From contig NC_088297.1 in the NCBI RefSeq assembly GCF_032854445.1, positions 17,373,127 through 17,437,126 on the forward strand: a DNA stretch of 64,000 nucleotides, written 5' to 3'. This document shows positions 48,061 through 60,405 of this stretch, piece by piece (positions within the stretch are counted from its first letter, which is position 1; the number at the start of each line of letters is the position of its first letter). Below the pieces are notes generated by a model, which worked only from the letters and a program-made list of their open reading frames with translations, was not told the origin of the DNA and ran no database searches. The stretch is from Liolophura sinensis (Eukaryota; Mollusca; Polyplacophora; Chitonida; Chitonidae). A program made the translations under genes and the position numbers.

Positions 48061-49587
48061 AAAATAATTGTGCACAAATCTACAACATGAACATGAAGAA
48101 ATGCGAAATTATCCACTATCAGGTGCAGAGATTAGTTCAGTTATTTATAGAATGACATGCAAACTTGTCCATGTTTTTGTACCAATGTTATGTATATGTG
48201 AAGAGCCTGTGAGGAACTCTGCTGCCAGATCTGATGGTAAAGTTATGGCATTTTGACAACAACTGTAAAATTATTCACACTTACATGTACAAGTACACAA
48301 CCCAAACAACTTACAGTTTTGTGTTTGCTGCCAAAATTACACCCCCACCCCATTGATAATAACCACATCTCTCAAAAAATTAACATTGATTGAATTTGTC
48401 TACAATTACTACAAGTAATATTGGTCTATATGATCAATATCAAACATCTGTAAGATACTGAGCAATGGCACATGTATCAACACAGAGTTACTGCCCCTGA
48501 AACACCTTGCCCAAGATCAACTTGCACAGGTGTTAAGTCTGATTGTCACATGTGCTCAATGTCGTAAACACTCTGCCTGTTACAACCTTGCAATCTTCAA
48601 GGAAGCAACAAGGAAGCCTTTACACACTGGATGACACTGGAAATTTTTTCTCAACAAAGCTTTTGACAGTTTTATTAATCCAGATGAATTATGTAGATGT
48701 TTTAGAGCCAATTATGAGTACAGTAATTCCACACTGTGTACACACATGTATGACTCATGTTTGCTGGATTCGTCACTCCAGCCGTTTGCACCTACCACAG
48801 CACATGAGCCAAACATGTAATTTACACCAGAGGACAGACATACATGTATCACATTCATGTGCTGTGGTCAAGTACTTAACCTTTTTTTGATCTAGCCTAC
48901 AGCAACCACAACCACACATGGGTCAGGAAGTTTAAATCTGCAAATTATACACTCTCTTATTTTCTGTTTCAAGTAAGTTTCATGAATAGTGAAAGCAATA
49001 TTTGGCACTGTTCACCAAGTCACCAAGTTTGCTATATTGTACATGTAACTACATGTATGGTGTCAATGAACTTAGACTTTTTTTAAAATCTAATCAACAT
49101 CTCCAGCGGAGTGACCTTCTCTGGCCGATTTTGCAAAAGTAATGGCCTCCTTGCTGCAAACTGGCCCCTGATCAATGAGGCCCCTGATTAATGAGGTGCA
49201 TGTAATACTGGTTCAACTCTGGCCATAAGACAGGAAGTTTGTGAAGTGCTTGACAAAGGGCCTGGGTTTACATATATGTACATACAAAACACTGTTTCCT
49301 CCACCCATTAGCATGACTGCGATCATATATTGCGCTGCCTCTTCCTCTTTGAATATGGATATGTATGTTTCAACAGGATGGAGCAGCTTTTGAGGTCGGT
49401 GAGCTGAAAGATTTACTCCCCTTTGATGAGGGCCAGTATACAGGCAAAACCATTTATTATTCAAAATGTATTTGTGCATACAATCTCCACGTATGTAACT
49501 ATCCACCAAACATCTGACCACCTCACCTCAGCAACATATGTAATGTATTACAACATGTACATTTCTACACATGCATGTCAGGTAGAT

Positions 49588-49655
49588 GATCAAAAGATTA
49601 GTCCTTAAGTACAACGTTAAACCCCAACCATTCATTCATTCTTTCATTTAAACGA
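49588..49655 (+). mobile_element. SINE family B tail fragment
   Basis: CCTTAAGTACAACGTTAAAC followed by CCCAACCATTCATTCATTC is the 3' end of family B; the rest is absent. Confidence 0.65.
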
Positions 49656-50194
49656 TTAGGGATGGGGTATGTATGACACAGCACTAAAATTCATGCTTGA
49701 GTTTTCCTGTGTCAATGATAACAACACAGGGTCACAGGTGTCTGTGGGACATCTACAGATAATCCTGCCCTCCATACACTGTCATGGTAAAAGTCCACCT
49801 TGTCCAGGTACCAGCCACATGTCATACTGTATATGTTGACATAGTATAAATGATGACAGCTGGAAACAAACTGGGCTGCAGAACAAATTTAAATGACCTT
49901 CAGTGTAACTGTACATGTGTATACATGTATGTCACATAAACATGACAACTCTGCAGGAATCCCTGAGTTCTTGGTTGTTCGCTTGAAGTGGACTGCCAGT
50001 ATTAAGGCTGATCGAGCTAGCGGTTGTTACAGACATCCTGTAGATTCCTTGAAGTTAGTTTTGGTTGTATTTCAAATTTTCGCTTTGTGAAATCGGACCC
50101 AAGAGGTTACCAACATGTACATCTGACCAAATTACTTGTACACGTAGATATCAAATACAGATCCAGCTGACTCAGCAATTTTGTCAAGTACACT

Positions 50195-50420
50195 AAATGA
50201 TCCCAAATTTCCCCCACAAAAGTACATTTTGAGAGGCAAGTATATACCATAAAATACCATTTTTGGATGCTAAAACACACATTTTCCCAGCAGGATATCA
50301 AAATACCTTTCTAATCAGACTTAAAGCAGTATTTCTAGAATCATTAGAATTCTCAGAATATGCTAAATTGTGCAAGTTCGTACTGGATGAAATTTTAGGT
50401 CATTTACGGTACATGGACTG
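50195..50420 (-). repeat. Dispersed repeat family 1
   Basis: It shares TTTTGAGAGGCAAGTATATA, CAGCAGGATATCAAAATACC and TTTAGGTCATTTACGGTAC-type motifs with 61260 and 46785. Confidence 0.55.
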
Positions 50421-50484
50421 GAAAGGTGCACTGGTTTACCACAAACTCTGTTCTGTTTCTTCCACCTATAACATGCATAAACAT

Positions 50485-51205
50485 TATACTGACCTCTTGT
50501 AATCAGTCATACTGATCTCTTGTAATCAGTCATACTGACCTCTTGTAATCAGTCATATTGACCTCTTGTAATCAGTCATACTGATCTCTTGTAATCAGTT
50601 ATACTGACCTCTTGTAATCAGTCTTATTGACCTCTTGTAATCAGTCACATTAACGTCTTGTAATCAGTCATATTGACCTCTTGTAATAAGTCACACTGTA
50701 ATCAGTCACAATGAACTCATGTAATCAGTCATTAAACCTTTCATAATCAGTAACATTGACCTCTTGTAATCAGTCACATTGACCTCTTGTAATCAGTCAT
50801 ACTGACCTCTTGTTATAAGTCACATTAACGTCTTGTAATCAGTCATATTGACCTCTTGTAACCAGTCATATTGACCTCTTGTAATCAGTCATACTGACCT
50901 CTTGTAATCAGTTATATTGACCTCTTGTAATCAGTTATATTGACCTCTTGTAATCAGTCGCATTAACGTCTTGTAATCAGTCACATTAACGTCTTGTAAT
51001 CAGTCATATTGACCTCTTGTAATAAGTCATACTGTAATCAGTCACATTGAACTCATGTAATCAGTCATTAAACCTTTCATAATCAGTCACATTGACCTCT
51101 TGTAATCAGTCACATTAACCTCAGTCATATTAAACTTTTCGTAATCAGTCATACTGACATCTTGTAATCTGTCATATTAAACCTTTTGTAATCAGTCACA
51201 CTGAC
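50485..51205 (+). repeat. 23-bp minisatellite
   Basis: Roughly 31 units of TCATATTGACCTCTTGTAAT plus CAG. A block of several units (about 50640-50760) recurs nearly unchanged at about 50975-51095, including the same shortened unit, showing segmental duplication within the array. Confidence 0.94.
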
Positions 51206-51267
51206 CCTGACATTAAATGCCATATGGGCCCTAATAATACATGTTCGGCATACTGGGTCAAGTGGTA

Positions 51268-51374
51268 TTCCCCCAGGTTCTGCTCGGTTTCCTCCCGCCA
51301 TAATGCTGTCCCCCGTCAAACAAGTGAAACATTCTTGAGTACAGCATAAAACTTCAATCAAATAAATAAATACC
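51268..51374 (+). mobile_element. SINE family A, 5'-truncated
   Basis: Only the last 107 bases are present, from GGTTCTGCTCGGTTTCCTCC to the (AAAT)n tail. It sits 60 bases from the end of the 23-bp array. Confidence 0.82.
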
Positions 51375-53602
51375 GCACTGCTGGACACAATAAGGATGCA
51401 TATACATTGCAATCATCTAATCTTCTTTCAATGGCCTTTAGAAGTTGAGCTGGACAACAAAACAGATATATGGATAAACATATGGAATAAATAAAAGTTG
51501 TTATCCATACATTCGTTTATATTTGTTAATCATCTAATCTGCCCTCATGGCTCAATTTTCATGCTATATTCCATGGCTCAGATAAAACCACATCACATGG
51601 GTTGCGCAGGAAAATTGCTATCATTTGTACACATGAACATGGACCCTGTACTGACACGAGTTCTGTCATGTGTGTACCAGTGTGCATGTCATACCTACTT
51701 GTCAGAAGCACCAGTGTCAGAGGGTTCCTGCTGGTTAATAAGGTATACTTTTTTCACTTCCCAGAAATGATCATGGAACATCTGACACCTCACTCATCTC
51801 ATTATGCTGGAAAAAAGGTTGTAAAAGGGCAATTTGTTCAAACCAGGAGAAAAATGGAGATCATTTTTAGGGCCAATTTTGCAGTCAGTCATGTCCATAT
51901 GGGAAAGTTTGACATAGTGAATTTATGCCATGGGGAATGTGAGTAGGATTTGAGATAGAGTCAGGGGGATGCGGAGCAGGGGTACAGAGAGAGATGATAC
52001 ATCAACTACTTGTATGTTTACTTTTGTGTCATGATCCAAACTATGGGTCAGGAAAATCCAGTTGGGCAGAAGTATCCAGCTGTTGCCTGGCCATGATCTG
52101 CACAATGTCAACACACAGCTTTATACAGGCTTAACTGATGGACTTCATCCAAACCACACAAAAAAAGTTATCTCAGCCAACCATCAGCAAATTCAGTCAT
52201 GTCTATTAAGAACAAGCCTCTGTGGCGGCCGGGTTGGCTGGATAAGCTGCTGGCTTCACTAATGGGGCCCAGTCATGGATTTATCAAAAAACAAATAAAG
52301 TTGATAAAAGGGTTGTGTTGGGAGTGAGTCAACAGTGTTGTGTTAGTAAATGATCATTATTCAAGTGGACAGTACACACTGACTGAGGTGGATGGATGAC
52401 ACAACTCGCTGGCAGTGGATTTCGAGGCATTGTATCACAGTACCACACTTTGGCACTAAGCGTGCTGATGACACACATCTGGTATCAAGTTCAAATACTT
52501 TACACACTTAAATCCTTGCAATCAAACAAAGTGAAACATGTACCGGGCAAATATCATCAAAATCTTCTGCTGTCACTGTTCGTCATAATCGCAGATCTGG
52601 GCTTCGGCTAAAAGTGTTTCAGTGCCATTTTCTTTCTTCCATACACAAAAATCCTGATGTTCAAGGTGTTCCAATAAAGTTTTAATATGCAGCTGGCTGA
52701 GTGATACTTTCTGTCTTTGCATTTCAATGCCTCTTATCACTAGGCCAGCAAAGGGTTACCAGGAATCAACAACATTCAAAACATTGGTAACTGCAGTTCA
52801 CTTCTCAATGTGATGTTTTACAGGAAAAAAAAATAGTAAGATATATCATAATTATTGATCTGGCATAAAATGACAAAAACATGCCCAAAAAGGCTAAGGA
52901 AGATACATGGCACAGCCATAACCTAATTATACTCAGTCACTGCTGAACTTTTCTCACCACAGAGATACTGCAGAAACCAGTCCACACACTGATGTGCAGC
53001 AGCTTCCTGATCGTGCAGCACTGCGTATTAGTGAGATATACAATATACTCAATGGTTGCATGGTACAGTTCCGATATGGACTTCGGGGAACTCAAAAATA
53101 AAAAGCTTCTTGCACACAGGAGCACTACAGTAACATCCCTAACAGGTGAAGTGCACCAACCTAAAAGTGCACGCATGCTGAATTACATGCTTCCATTCTC
53201 TATGCAGAACAAATAGGAGAGACTGAGAGAGAAAACAAAAAAGCCAGAGAGTTATGTCAGCTATTCATGAGGCAGGTGAATGAACTCTAGTCATTACCAG
53301 GCCTGTTTGTAAGAGAAGCTACTTATTCTTGTGTAACAGATAGCATGTGTGTGCTTACACAAACAGGCTCTGCACAGGCAAGCAGCCTATTATGTTGAGT
53401 GGGAGAGTGTAGGCGGTATTGGGGTGTGAGTGGTCATTGTCGCCTTACTTTAGGCGACCCAGCTCTTTATAAAAGCATATAGTATATCATCATGTGTCCT
53501 TATAATTAATATAAATTAAATGGGTTTCAGCTGGGTCTTTGGGAAAAGGAAAATATTTGTTTACTGCATTTCGCCTGACGTTTTTCAAGTGACATTTTGC
53601 TT

Positions 53603-54219
53603 GATTTTGATTTATCCATCCACCTTACAGGACTGCATGTGAAGATTTTGATTTATTCATCCAATCTATAGGGCCACCTGTGAAGATTTTCATTTATTCA
53701 TCCACCTTATAGGACCACCTGTGAAGATTTTCATTTATTCATCCACCTTATAGGGCCACATGTGAAGATTTTGATTTATTCATCCACCTTATAGGGCCAC
53801 ATGTGAAGATTTTGAATTATTCATCTACCTTATAGGACCACATGTGAAGATTTTGATTTATTCATCCACCCTATAGGGCCACATGTGAAGATTTTGATTT
53901 ATTCATCCACCTTATAGGGCCACATGTGAAGATTTTGATTTATTCATCCACCTTATAGGACCACATGTGAAGATTTTGATTTATTCATCCACCTTATAGG
54001 ACCACATGTGAAGATTTTGATTTATTCATCCACCCTATAGGGCCACCTGTGAAGATTTTGATTTATTCATCCACCCTATAGGGCCACATGTGAAGACTAA
54101 TTTATTCATCAACCTTATATGACCACATGTGAAGAGAGTCATTTATTCATCTACCTTATAGGGCCACATGTGAAGATTCTGATTTATTCATCCACCTTAC
54201 AGGACCACATGTGAAGATT
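53603..54219 (+). repeat. 41-bp minisatellite
   Basis: Fifteen units of GATTTTGATTTATTCATCCA followed by CCTTATAGGGCCACATGTGA and A. Variation is mostly single-base (GGG/GGA, CACATG/CACCTG), with two altered units near 54090-54140. Confidence 0.95.
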
Positions 54220-54244
54220 AATTAATTTCTAATCATAAAACTAG

Positions 54245-54335
54245 TGTTGGCATCAAATATATCTTTTGAAGACTTTTGTATGCTTCTAAATGTGCATTTT
54301 TACCTACAAAACTTTAGGTGAAATACATTACTTTA
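54245..54335 (+). repeat. Dispersed repeat family 1 fragment
   Basis: TTTTGTATGCTTCTAAATGT and ACTTTAGGTGAAATACATTA match part of the family and the short stretch near 10318. Confidence 0.45.
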
Positions 54336-54368
54336 TTAATGTTGACAGGACAATGTGTTGACAGTACG

Positions 54369-55264
54369 ATGTCAAACCTGTTGTATGCGGCCAGTGAAGG
54401 GACACATAAAAAGTGGCTGCATATGACAGTTGGTCACATAAGACAGGTTGTGAAGACCATGCCAAATCACAACTGAATTAAGTTTCAGGATAGGTACACA
54501 TGTAGGCCCCTAGGCCTACATAATAATCTTATACATAATTGTTACAGCACTATTCTGTTCTGCTACATAAATTTCATAGAAATATAACTACTGTAGTAAA
54601 ATAATAACTCAATAATTTCAAGTTTTGTGGGGTAGACCTATGGACTTCACGCATTTAACAGGCCATGACAAAAAAGAGTTTCAGGTGAGGGCATGCATGA
54701 CAGGAGAACTTTCTTCCCATCATTATGAAGCCCTAGAAAGCCATGTACTAGTTTGGCCTACGTAGGTGTAGATGACTATTCTAACAAAGTTTTGGACTGT
54801 AAATGGCAGACTGCTGAGATGTTCACTCATATTTGCCATTACCGGTGAAACAACAACAACAACATGTACGAGTGAAGGAAGATCAGTTTCTTCATGTGTC
54901 CGGTACAGGCAATATTTTAGTCAAGCAAAATGAAAACACAACACCATCTGCCTGCAAAGATAATGGCCGAGCAAGCCAGATAATTTCTCAAAGAAACCAT
55001 TCATGGGAGGAACCACAGGAGGTCAGATTATCTCTGATTATATCGGAGTATGCCCGCTGTTTATGGCATTCATAGTGGGGACCTCAGCACGGAGCTAAAC
55101 CACTGCCACAAGGCAGGGGTGTCCGGACAATAACCAGCTAGGCCTGATTAAAGAACAATAGAGTTCACTGCTACTGACCAATAAATTGTTCGGTCGTGGC
55201 AGAGAGTGGCCGCATACGGCAGATGGACGCTGATTACAGGTGGCCATAGGTACAGGTTTGACTG
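54369..55264 (-). mobile_element. Tigger/pogo-like MITE, copy 2 (inverted)
   Basis: The reverse-complement counterpart of 15397-16210. It shares the GTCAAACCTGTTGTATGCGG end, the TAGGCCTACATAATAATCTT and CTAGAAAGCCATGTACTAG stretches, and the ACAGGTTTGACTG terminus. One end has lost the CAGT and TA. A segment near 54920-55190 differs from copy 1, so the two copies are length variants. Confidence 0.85.
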
Positions 55265-55724
55265 TTTTTAATTACATTGAATTATGACAGCAGACAGGTA
55301 CACCGCAACGGCATATCAATGCAGGAAACTGAAGTGGGTTCTTCATCCCTTTTCACACAACCTTTACTTGCAGGAAAAATCAGGTTACGTCAAAGTGTAC
55401 TAAGTCTACAGATACTTTAAACTTCGAGGGTATTTGCACCCTAGATGTTATCCACTAGAAAAGCAAATGGTCATTTCTGTCTAGGCTACAGGTATACAGA
55501 GTCAAGTGTACATGTAAATTTACTCTATGGCTTGGAGTTTGGGTATTCACGCTAATACTCACAAAAGAGCCAGTGTTATGCATGTAAATGAGCTGAAATA
55601 AACGTGCACATCTACATGTACATTTAAAATACATGCAAAGTACATGTACACGTGCATGCAAATGTACCCAACATTCTGTGCAATTTATTCACATTTCTAA
55701 TTTAATTTTGGGAACAAAACTACA

Positions 55725-55855
55725 CTGGTTGAACTGGCCAATTTCACGCCTTCACAAAAAGTATAATTTTATCAGTCAACGCAGAAAGATGCCTTCAAAT
55801 CATGCTTGAATAAACACCCTGCAAACATGCAAAAAGTTTGAAGAACTACAGTGCT
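55725..55855 (-). repeat. Dispersed repeat family 2, inverted
   Basis: TTGAACTGGCCAATTTCACG, AAAAGTATAATTTTATCAGT and GTTTGAAGAACTACAG are the complement of the family 2 order. Confidence 0.65.
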
Positions 55856-56139
55856 CTGAATTTTACTGTTTTACTCATGAATACATGGACTTGTATAATA
55901 TTTGGTCTTTCTACATGTATACAGATATGGGCATGGATGCTTCTGTCTAAAGACTGCTAGAAAAATACCTCAGATATATACATCCCATGAACATCATCAC
56001 AACCCATATACATGTACACTTTTGATATCAGCCTTATACATGTTACCATAAGAAATTTATAAGTACATCTTGACATCAGCTTACACATTTGGAAATGTAC
56101 ATTTAAATCATCATGAGCATTTTACATCACGATCCAGCT

Positions 56140-56460
56140 CCCATCAGCATACTAGTACATATACAGCGTAGTTTGACATCACATCACAGTATCATCACAT
56201 TTTAGTTTCAAATAAGCACACATTGACACCATGTCACTGAATTCTGACATCACCATGTCCTATTTAGCTCAAAAGATCTTGACATTAGCTTAGTGACATC
56301 ATAGCATTTTGCCATAATGTCACAACATTCTGAGACCACTTCATCACATTTTGTCATTTCATCACATTTTGAAACCCTGTCATCACATTTTGCCATTATG
56401 TAATCACATCTGAAAATGTCACAGCCTTCTGAGATCACATCATCACATTTTGACACAGCA
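56140..56460 (+). repeat. Degenerate CATCACATTTTG-rich repeat
   Basis: Loose, variably spaced copies of CATCACATTTTG and TGACATCA; the period is irregular. A spurious Cys/Asp-rich minus-strand ORF results. Confidence 0.6.
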
Positions 56461-56907
56461 ACATCCCGTAAACCATAATACATACTACTTTATTATAAAC
56501 ACAAACTTTACCCAAAATGACAATCATAAATGTTGCCCTCAAGTAGTCAAGCTTCCTGACATGTACAGACATTTATCCTTCATCAGACAAAATATTCAGG
56601 TTTTCACTGGACAGCAACAGTCACGTAAGCAACATGTATATACCTGTATCTTGCAGCTGATATCATATGTGATAATTACATGTAGGTTATCTTCATTTGT
56701 TGGGCTGTGAAAACAGTGACAACACTGAAGCGATTCACCTGTACAGCAACGTGCCCTAAATTAATGAGTCTTTTGCAAGATTAATTCGTTACATGTACAT
56801 GGTAACCCAGTGACAGGGCATGGAAAATATATGGTGTTGGCAACACCCATATTGGGGGAGGCCTCAGCCGGCCAAGTAATAATTGTATGAGTAGAGCGTA
56901 GACTTAC

Positions 56908-56982
56908 CATCATGGTCAAGTGATAACTCTAATCCTGAGGCTGTAGGGAGCGTGTTGATCGTCACATGGACAGCAAAATCAG
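56908..56982 (-). CDS. Possible further upstream exon (two or three tandem acceptors)
   Basis: A consensus donor GTAAGT lies at 56907-56902 on the minus strand. In the frame that joins exon 28940-28790 (one base left over), the sequence is open for 24 codons back to an AG at 56983-56984. It reads DFAVHVTINTLPTASGLE and then LSLDHD. A stronger pyrimidine-rich acceptor (GCTTGTTTCAG) sits 15 bases further upstream at 56998, but using it puts TGA in frame. A third AG, after CTCCCTAC, would give a 33-base exon. Alternatively this is a non-coding leader exon; it ends ATGATG just before the donor, in a frame that does not continue into 28940. Coding use is inferred from phase and composition only. 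Confidence 0.42.
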
Positions 56983-57032
56983 CTGGTCACCAGGGCACTG
57001 AAACAAGCAGATGGTAAAATATTTAATAACGT

Positions 57033-57075
57033 TATTATTAACAAAAAAAAAAACAAAACAAAAAAAAAAAAAACA
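57033..57075. repeat. A-rich tract
   Basis: Runs of A broken by single C residues; a similar tract is at 20193-20236. Confidence 0.85.
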
Positions 57076-57207
57076 AATAGTTTTTACTTTTCAGCTTGAT
57101 ATGATAAACATAGCATTTTGAGCAAAATTTTCAATCATTTATCGTAGCTACAGTCAATGTACTTAAGGAATAATAAGCAGAAATGTGCCATTTGGCAGAC
57201 GCTAGAT

Positions 57208-57908
57208 GTGAACCTCCATCTCACTCATGACTGAGGGTTGTTACCAATACTCCAGTGGTCTGAACCTCCATCTCACTCATGACTGAGGGTTATTACCAAT
57301 ACTCCAGTGGTCTGAACCTCCATCTCACTCATGACTGAGGGTTATTACCAATACTCCAGTGGTCTGAACCTCCATCTCACTCATGACTGAGGGTTATTAC
57401 CAATACTCCAGTGGTCTGAACCTCCATCTCACTCATGACTGAGGGTTATTACCAATACTCCAGTGGTCTAAACCTCCATCTCACTCATGACTGAGGGTTA
57501 TTACCAATACTCCAGTGGTCTGAACCTCCATCTCACTCATGACTGAGGGTTATTACCAATACTCCAGTGGTCTAAACCTCCATCTCACTCATGACTGAGG
57601 GTTATTACCAATACTCCAGTGGTCTGAACCTCCATCTCACTCATGACTGAGGGTTATTACCAATACTCTGACTGAGGGTTATTACCAATACTCCAGTGGT
57701 CTGAACCTCCATCTCACTCATGACTGAGGGTTATTAACAATACTCCAGTGGTTTGAACCTCCATCTCACTCATGACTGAGGGTTATTACCAATACTCCAG
57801 TGGTCTAAACCTCCATCTCACTCATGACTGAGGGTTATTTACAATACTCCAGTGGTTTGAACCTCCATCTCACTCATGACTGAGGGTTATTACCAATACT
57901 CCAGTGGT
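57208..57908 (+). repeat. 52-bp minisatellite, highly homogeneous
   Basis: About 13 full units of TGAACCTCCATCTCACTCAT, GACTGAGGGTTATTACCAAT and ACTCCAGTGGTC, plus one truncated unit at about 57669. Most units are identical or differ by one base, so the array expanded or was homogenised recently. Confidence 0.96.
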
Positions 57909-58099
57909 TTGTGTCATATAAACACATTCCACAGAGACCCGTAGATGACGCCATACTACAGTAACCGAATGTCTACAACTGATAATTCCCCCTCCCTTTA
58001 CACAGGTACTCTACTGATTTGCATTCGTATCATTTCACTTGGGATTCCCATGTAATATACCTGTATGTAATACATCTCAGACTTCAAAATGAAATTTCT

Positions 58100-58205
58100 C
58101 AGCCATGTTTCCTCCCATCTTAATGCTGGTCGAAGTTGCATACATGTAAATGAAATATTCTTCAGTACGGTCATCGGTGTAAAACACCAATCAAGCAAGT
58201 AAATC
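58100..58205 (+). mobile_element. SINE family A, 5'-truncated and diverged
   Basis: TTTCCTCCCATCTTAATGCT, GAAATATTCTTCAGTACGG and GTAAAACACCAATCAAG are present, with a short insertion before GTAAAACACC. Confidence 0.75.
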
Positions 58206-58252
58206 GAACGGACATCAAACCTGCTGATTTTTTGCAGTAAGGTCATGTAGAA

Positions 58253-58575
58253 CGAATGAATGAATGTTTGGGGTTTAACGGCATACTTAACAATTTTGAC
58301 AACGAGGAGTCATTAGGTGTGTGTAAATATACAATGTCCTCTTGTTGGAGGGCAAGTCTATGACATCAAAATGCTATCACGATATCATGACACCATACAC
58401 CCCGCCTAGTCACATTATACTGACACTTATCCTTGCTCTAACCTCTCAGTGCTAACCATCAATCGAGGCAGAAACAAGTTCCATTTTTACAGACTATGGT
58501 ATGACCCGACCCGGGTTTGATCCCAGGTCTCCCGACTTTGAGGCAGACACTCTAACCATTAGGCCACCGAAGGGG
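58253..58575 (-). mobile_element. SINE family B relative
   Basis: Tail (GAAT)n and GTTTGGGGTTTAACGGCATA on the left. The tRNA-like head on the right, in complement, has GTGGCCTAATGGTTAGAGTG (A box) and GGGATCAAACCCGGG (B box). It has the same head type as 35575. Confidence 0.78.
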
Positions 58576-59054
58576 TTGATGGACACGTAGATTCTCCTGT
58601 ATGTATATGTACATATGAATGTACTATATAAATGATGTATACGCACTTTAAGGAGCAAGTCCAGGCACTATAGCTGTTGCTCAATCAATGTAAACAATGT
58701 GAAATCATGCGCTTTATACCTCTAATCAAACTAAAATCAACATAAATTTTACTCTCAATCCGCTGTCAATCACAACTGCTGGTCATTAACACTGCTGTAC
58801 AAGGTCGGCACATGTAACTCCACAGGTTGACTCACGGGATATCGTGGATGTACAATTTGAGTTTATGTAAAATTTTGAATATTTCTTTCTTAAATAATAC
58901 CAAATAAGAAATATATTATTCAGTTAATGGGTCTAATAGAAGCCCAGCCAGACGACTTTTATGAGCCCCTGAAAACTAAATACAGATTTTGTGTTTGTAA
59001 TTTTAATGGTGAGAACCTTTCATGCCTACTTACACTTATAGGTACATGTATGCT

Positions 59055-59280
59055 ATTGTAATTCTTCAACCTTTTCATATCTTTGCAAGGCGTTTATTAA
59101 AGCACATTACGAAGGCATTTTTCTGTGTTGACTGATAAAATCATATGTTTTGTCAAGCCCTGAAGCTGGCCAATCTCAACAATTTAGTTGTGTTTCCAAA
59201 ATCAAAATTATAAATATACATAAACTGCTCTCAAAGTTGATCTTTCACATGCGAAAAGGCTGAGGAACTAGGGTACTTAA
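59055..59280 (+). repeat. Dispersed repeat family 2, best copy, with imperfect inverted ends
   Basis: The left end GTAATTCTTCAACCTTTTCA is roughly the complement of the right end GAAAAGGCTGAGGAACTAGG. With about 225 bases and no ORF this fits a MITE. At least five relatives occur in the window. Confidence 0.65.
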
Positions 59281-60264
59281 GGACTTGAAACTTGAGAACA
59301 TTTTGTCATTTTGAAAATAATTTTTTTTGGCTTCAAGGGAAATTGTTTGGATTCTGGATGTTTCGGTTTTATACAATAATCATAACGAGAACTAAAAGTG
59401 CTGGATTCTTTCTTACATTCCAGTCAGAAGTAAAGCCCTGGACCCAGTTGTTCAAATCTGCTTTAAGATTTTATACCAGACTTAACTTCAAGCCAAGTCT
59501 TCCACTTTGTACTTATCCCAAAAATAATGGCGTAACAGTATCTTAAATACGAACTAAATCTGCTGTATTTATACACCGATTTTGAACAAATGAACTGGCT
59601 CCTAAATTTGTCTATTATCCTATACTTAAAATATGACTTAACAACAGTATTAGCTAATACACTTTCGAAAAACTGGGCCCAGGACTTTGTTGCCTGTCAC
59701 AGGTCCTTGTACATGTACATGTAACTGTAGTTTAGGAAACTTTATACAGGTACAAGTAGTTTCGGCTTTCAATTGTAACTATTTCAGGAACAATGAAGTA
59801 GTTGAAGTAGCTGTTATAGTAAGACTGTTCCTTCTCTATTAACATCATAATAAATAGTGCCTCTTGTCAGGCCTTATCAGCTGTTATCAGCTACCCAGCA
59901 CAGCTGACAGGGGACCATATAGGCTAGGCCACAACTTAACACACACACTTTAACATATAAATGGTATTCAACCCACAAAACACAGAGCAGACTGAGAAGA
60001 GCCCTCACTGTCTCATTTGGATCAAACACTGTTCTACCCGCACCCAATATCAGTCCCCTAAGCTGACTCAGGGCTTTCATTACCAGTGTATTTTTGGAGT
60101 TCAGGGCCCAATGACCTGCAAGAAGAGTAGTCAGATAACTGACAGAAGAAGAAACCAAGTGAAGTGGGATTTTTTCTTTAAAGCTGGTGGCAGTCTGCTC
60201 AACTTTTGACAGAAGTAGTAAGAGATGGTACATAGCTGGTAGCTGACTTCTATTAAAAATCACA

Positions 60265-60405
60265 TGATGACCCATGAGGTTTCAAGTTCAAATCCAGTTA
60301 CTGAAGATTTGGCTATAGCTTCAAGTCGGACACCTGGTGAATGGTGACAGTTATTGCTACTCATAACGAAAAATTCTTGAGTAAAACAACAAAACCCAAC
60401 GAAAC
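60265..60405 (+). mobile_element. tRNA-derived SINE fragment
   Basis: A B-box-like AAGTTCAAATCCAG, then a short body and the tail motif AAAATTCTTGAGTAAAACAA. The head is incomplete. Confidence 0.5.

Larger units (their letters stand above)
28941..56907 (-). other. 28-kb intron or intergenic span packed with repeats
   Basis: It lies between the probable exon at 28.9 kb and the possible exon at 56.9 kb. It holds nine clear SINE copies plus remnants, five minisatellites, a hAT-like element, a MITE copy and several non-repetitive blocks (36.0, 40.8, 44.7, 47.2 kb). The longest ORFs are artefacts of repeats. Calling it one intron depends on the 56.9-kb exon being real. Confidence 0.45.

Noticed and set aside
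50485-51205. CRISPR-like regular repeats (also at 53603 and 57208).
   Set aside because: Units are directly adjacent with no unique spacers, in a eukaryotic context; they are minisatellites.
59877-60275. 132-codon minus-strand ORF with hydrophobic stretches.
   Set aside because: No family recognised, no splice context, and composition resembles random translation; kept out of the gene list.
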